A stretch of DNA of 8,059 nucleotides, taken from Desulfobacterales bacterium. GTDB lineage: Bacteria; Desulfobacterota; Desulfobacteria; Desulfobacterales; JAUCGF01. Of this stretch, positions 8,001-8,059 are shown one piece after another. The notes below the pieces were generated by a model, which saw only the letters and a program-made list of their open reading frames with translations, was not told the DNA's origin and did not search any database. The stretch is taken from contig JAOZRC010000222.1 of NCBI GenBank assembly GCA_029940345.1, positions 1 through 8,059 of the forward strand, written 5' to 3'. Position 1 is the first letter of the stretch; every line of letters starts with the position of its first letter. Position numbers and translations under genes: made by a program.

Positions 8001-8059
8001 TCAAAGGCGCGGCCGATACGCTTTATAAAGTTGCCGAAGACTTGGCTATCACGATTTGT
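5039..8059 (+). CDS. Membrane hybrid histidine kinase (Cache-HAMP-PAS-HisKA-HATPase-REC-HPt), 3' end outside the window
   Basis: The frame stays open for 1007 codons from TTG 5039 to the window end. Residues 7-30 are the first membrane helix, 31-174 a periplasmic Cache-like sensor (IGQKGYIIVADRKGDIVVHP; GWYILAVDPEEEV), and 175-194 the second helix. Then come HAMP (195-247; DELGKL), PAS (250-375; HPDDL, ending DITELK) and HisKA, with the phospho-acceptor H398 in SHEIRTPMN. The ATPase domain has N515 (N box), D547 in DTGIGI and YGGTGLGL from 575. The receiver (637-755) has E642/D643, phospho-site D686 and K738. The HPt domain (about 805-912) has H857 in CHSIKG. All key residues are present, so a full H-D-H phosphorelay is expected, passing phosphate to a separate regulator not seen here. 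The C-terminal part (about 915-1007) is helical-looking, and LDRFDFKGAADTLYKVAEDL resembles the usual tail of such kinases, so only a few residues are probably missing. The tight coupling to two binding proteins suggests they present its signal. Confidence 0.92.
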   Translation, partial: MKIYSKILLITLPMVFFALVASTGTFYYLSHSALTDLAETWLETRLAEAVKAAEEQENILHQYGLENISASVYKAKIDAGAVMLTIKIGQKGYIIVADRKGDIVVHPERSRLKINVSKESWFQEMMQVPQGELTFSSDGTDYLAMYGYFKPWGWYILAVDPEEEVYGPVNSMKSYILLIGLLGSVVLALILMYLTRRLTAPLGVLMEKAELIGKGNLDTRISVSTRDELGKLSGVFNETAGRLQQSLGALKDSEAHFRSLIENVSDIICILKNDGEIVYESPSVERILGYKPREIVGGKIFDFIHPDDLKRVKKKFSKIIHITGIARPVEFRYRHKTGAWHIFSVIFNNLLDNSAVSGLVANFHDITELKRVEALRRKKIVAERANRAKSEFLANMSHEIRTPMNAILGLSELVLKTELTGKQSDYLYKMNDSAHLLLGIINNILDFSKIEAGKLELEHTAFRLPDLVDTILDMFAEKAVEKGIELIGFIEDDVPSSLMGDPIRLGQILINLTSNAVKFTDAGEIRIHISAIETGKNQARLLFSIKDTGIGITSDRMDKLLLPFIQADSSTTRKYGGTGLGLTISERILNIMDSKLMAESKPKGGTTFFFELWFDLDPGDAAQSEAPIPIEHIAGSKVLLAEDNAINRQVATEILQSQGVKVTLAANGKEAVEALRETTFDAVLMDIQMPEMDGIEATRIIRGDKKFDRLPIIAITAHAIKGDQEKFMNAGMNDYVAKPIDSDKLFAKLAKWINVARKPSDTDLINDVKGSTKVSKIGISTPGDHTSAIANSRSQLDIFPDRIPGIDIKDALKRLMGNAVLLKKLLHQFAQEYTNAAQEIRGLLEKDKKEKALQLCHSIKGVAGNISAAQLYISAGDLEAEIKEGLNGRIEKSFLDFEENLQLILESIEQLEKESAPEIDGTMQTEPVKLKDTPELSELLNEFADHLSINSIAACQYLDLIKSHPDVKGTAVNKKAAVLESQLDRFDFKGAADTLYKVAEDLAITIC

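Overview
The window looks like chromosomal DNA of a Gram-negative, mid-GC, probably anaerobic bacterium. The best guess is Desulfobacterota (a deltaproteobacterial sulfate reducer or relative). This rests on the fused siroheme/heme enzyme, the multi-domain hybrid kinase and the periplasmic binding proteins. It is inference; no marker gene fixes the taxon. All four genes lie on the + strand.

Layout. Positions 1-181 hold no convincing gene. They contain two copies of a short hairpin-forming repeat 49 bp apart, then a second, unrelated hairpin-like motif. Positions 182-1714 encode a fused uroporphyrinogen-III C-methyltransferase / uroporphyrinogen-III synthase, a tetrapyrrole branch-point enzyme. 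A 107-bp AT-rich gap with a nested inverted repeat follows. Then come two tandem, clearly duplicated periplasmic solute-binding proteins of the SBP family 5 type (1822-3411 and 3426-5042). The last gene is a large membrane hybrid histidine kinase that starts with TTG at 5039, overlaps the stop codon of the second binding protein by 4 nt, and runs off the window end at 8059 with at least 1007 codons.

How the genes may work together. The two binding proteins and the kinase form a tight unit: 14 nt between the first two genes and a TTGA stop/start overlap between the second and third. No permease or ATPase gene lies between them. The kinase has a periplasmic Cache-like domain between two membrane helices, then HAMP, PAS, HisKA, HATPase, receiver and HPt modules. 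The simplest reading is a sensory cassette in which exported binding proteins present a ligand to the kinase. The alternative is that they feed a transporter encoded elsewhere. The ligand is unknown; peptides, nickel, heme and other solutes are all possible in this family. The tetrapyrrole gene upstream is separated by the 107-bp gap and may be an unrelated neighbour.
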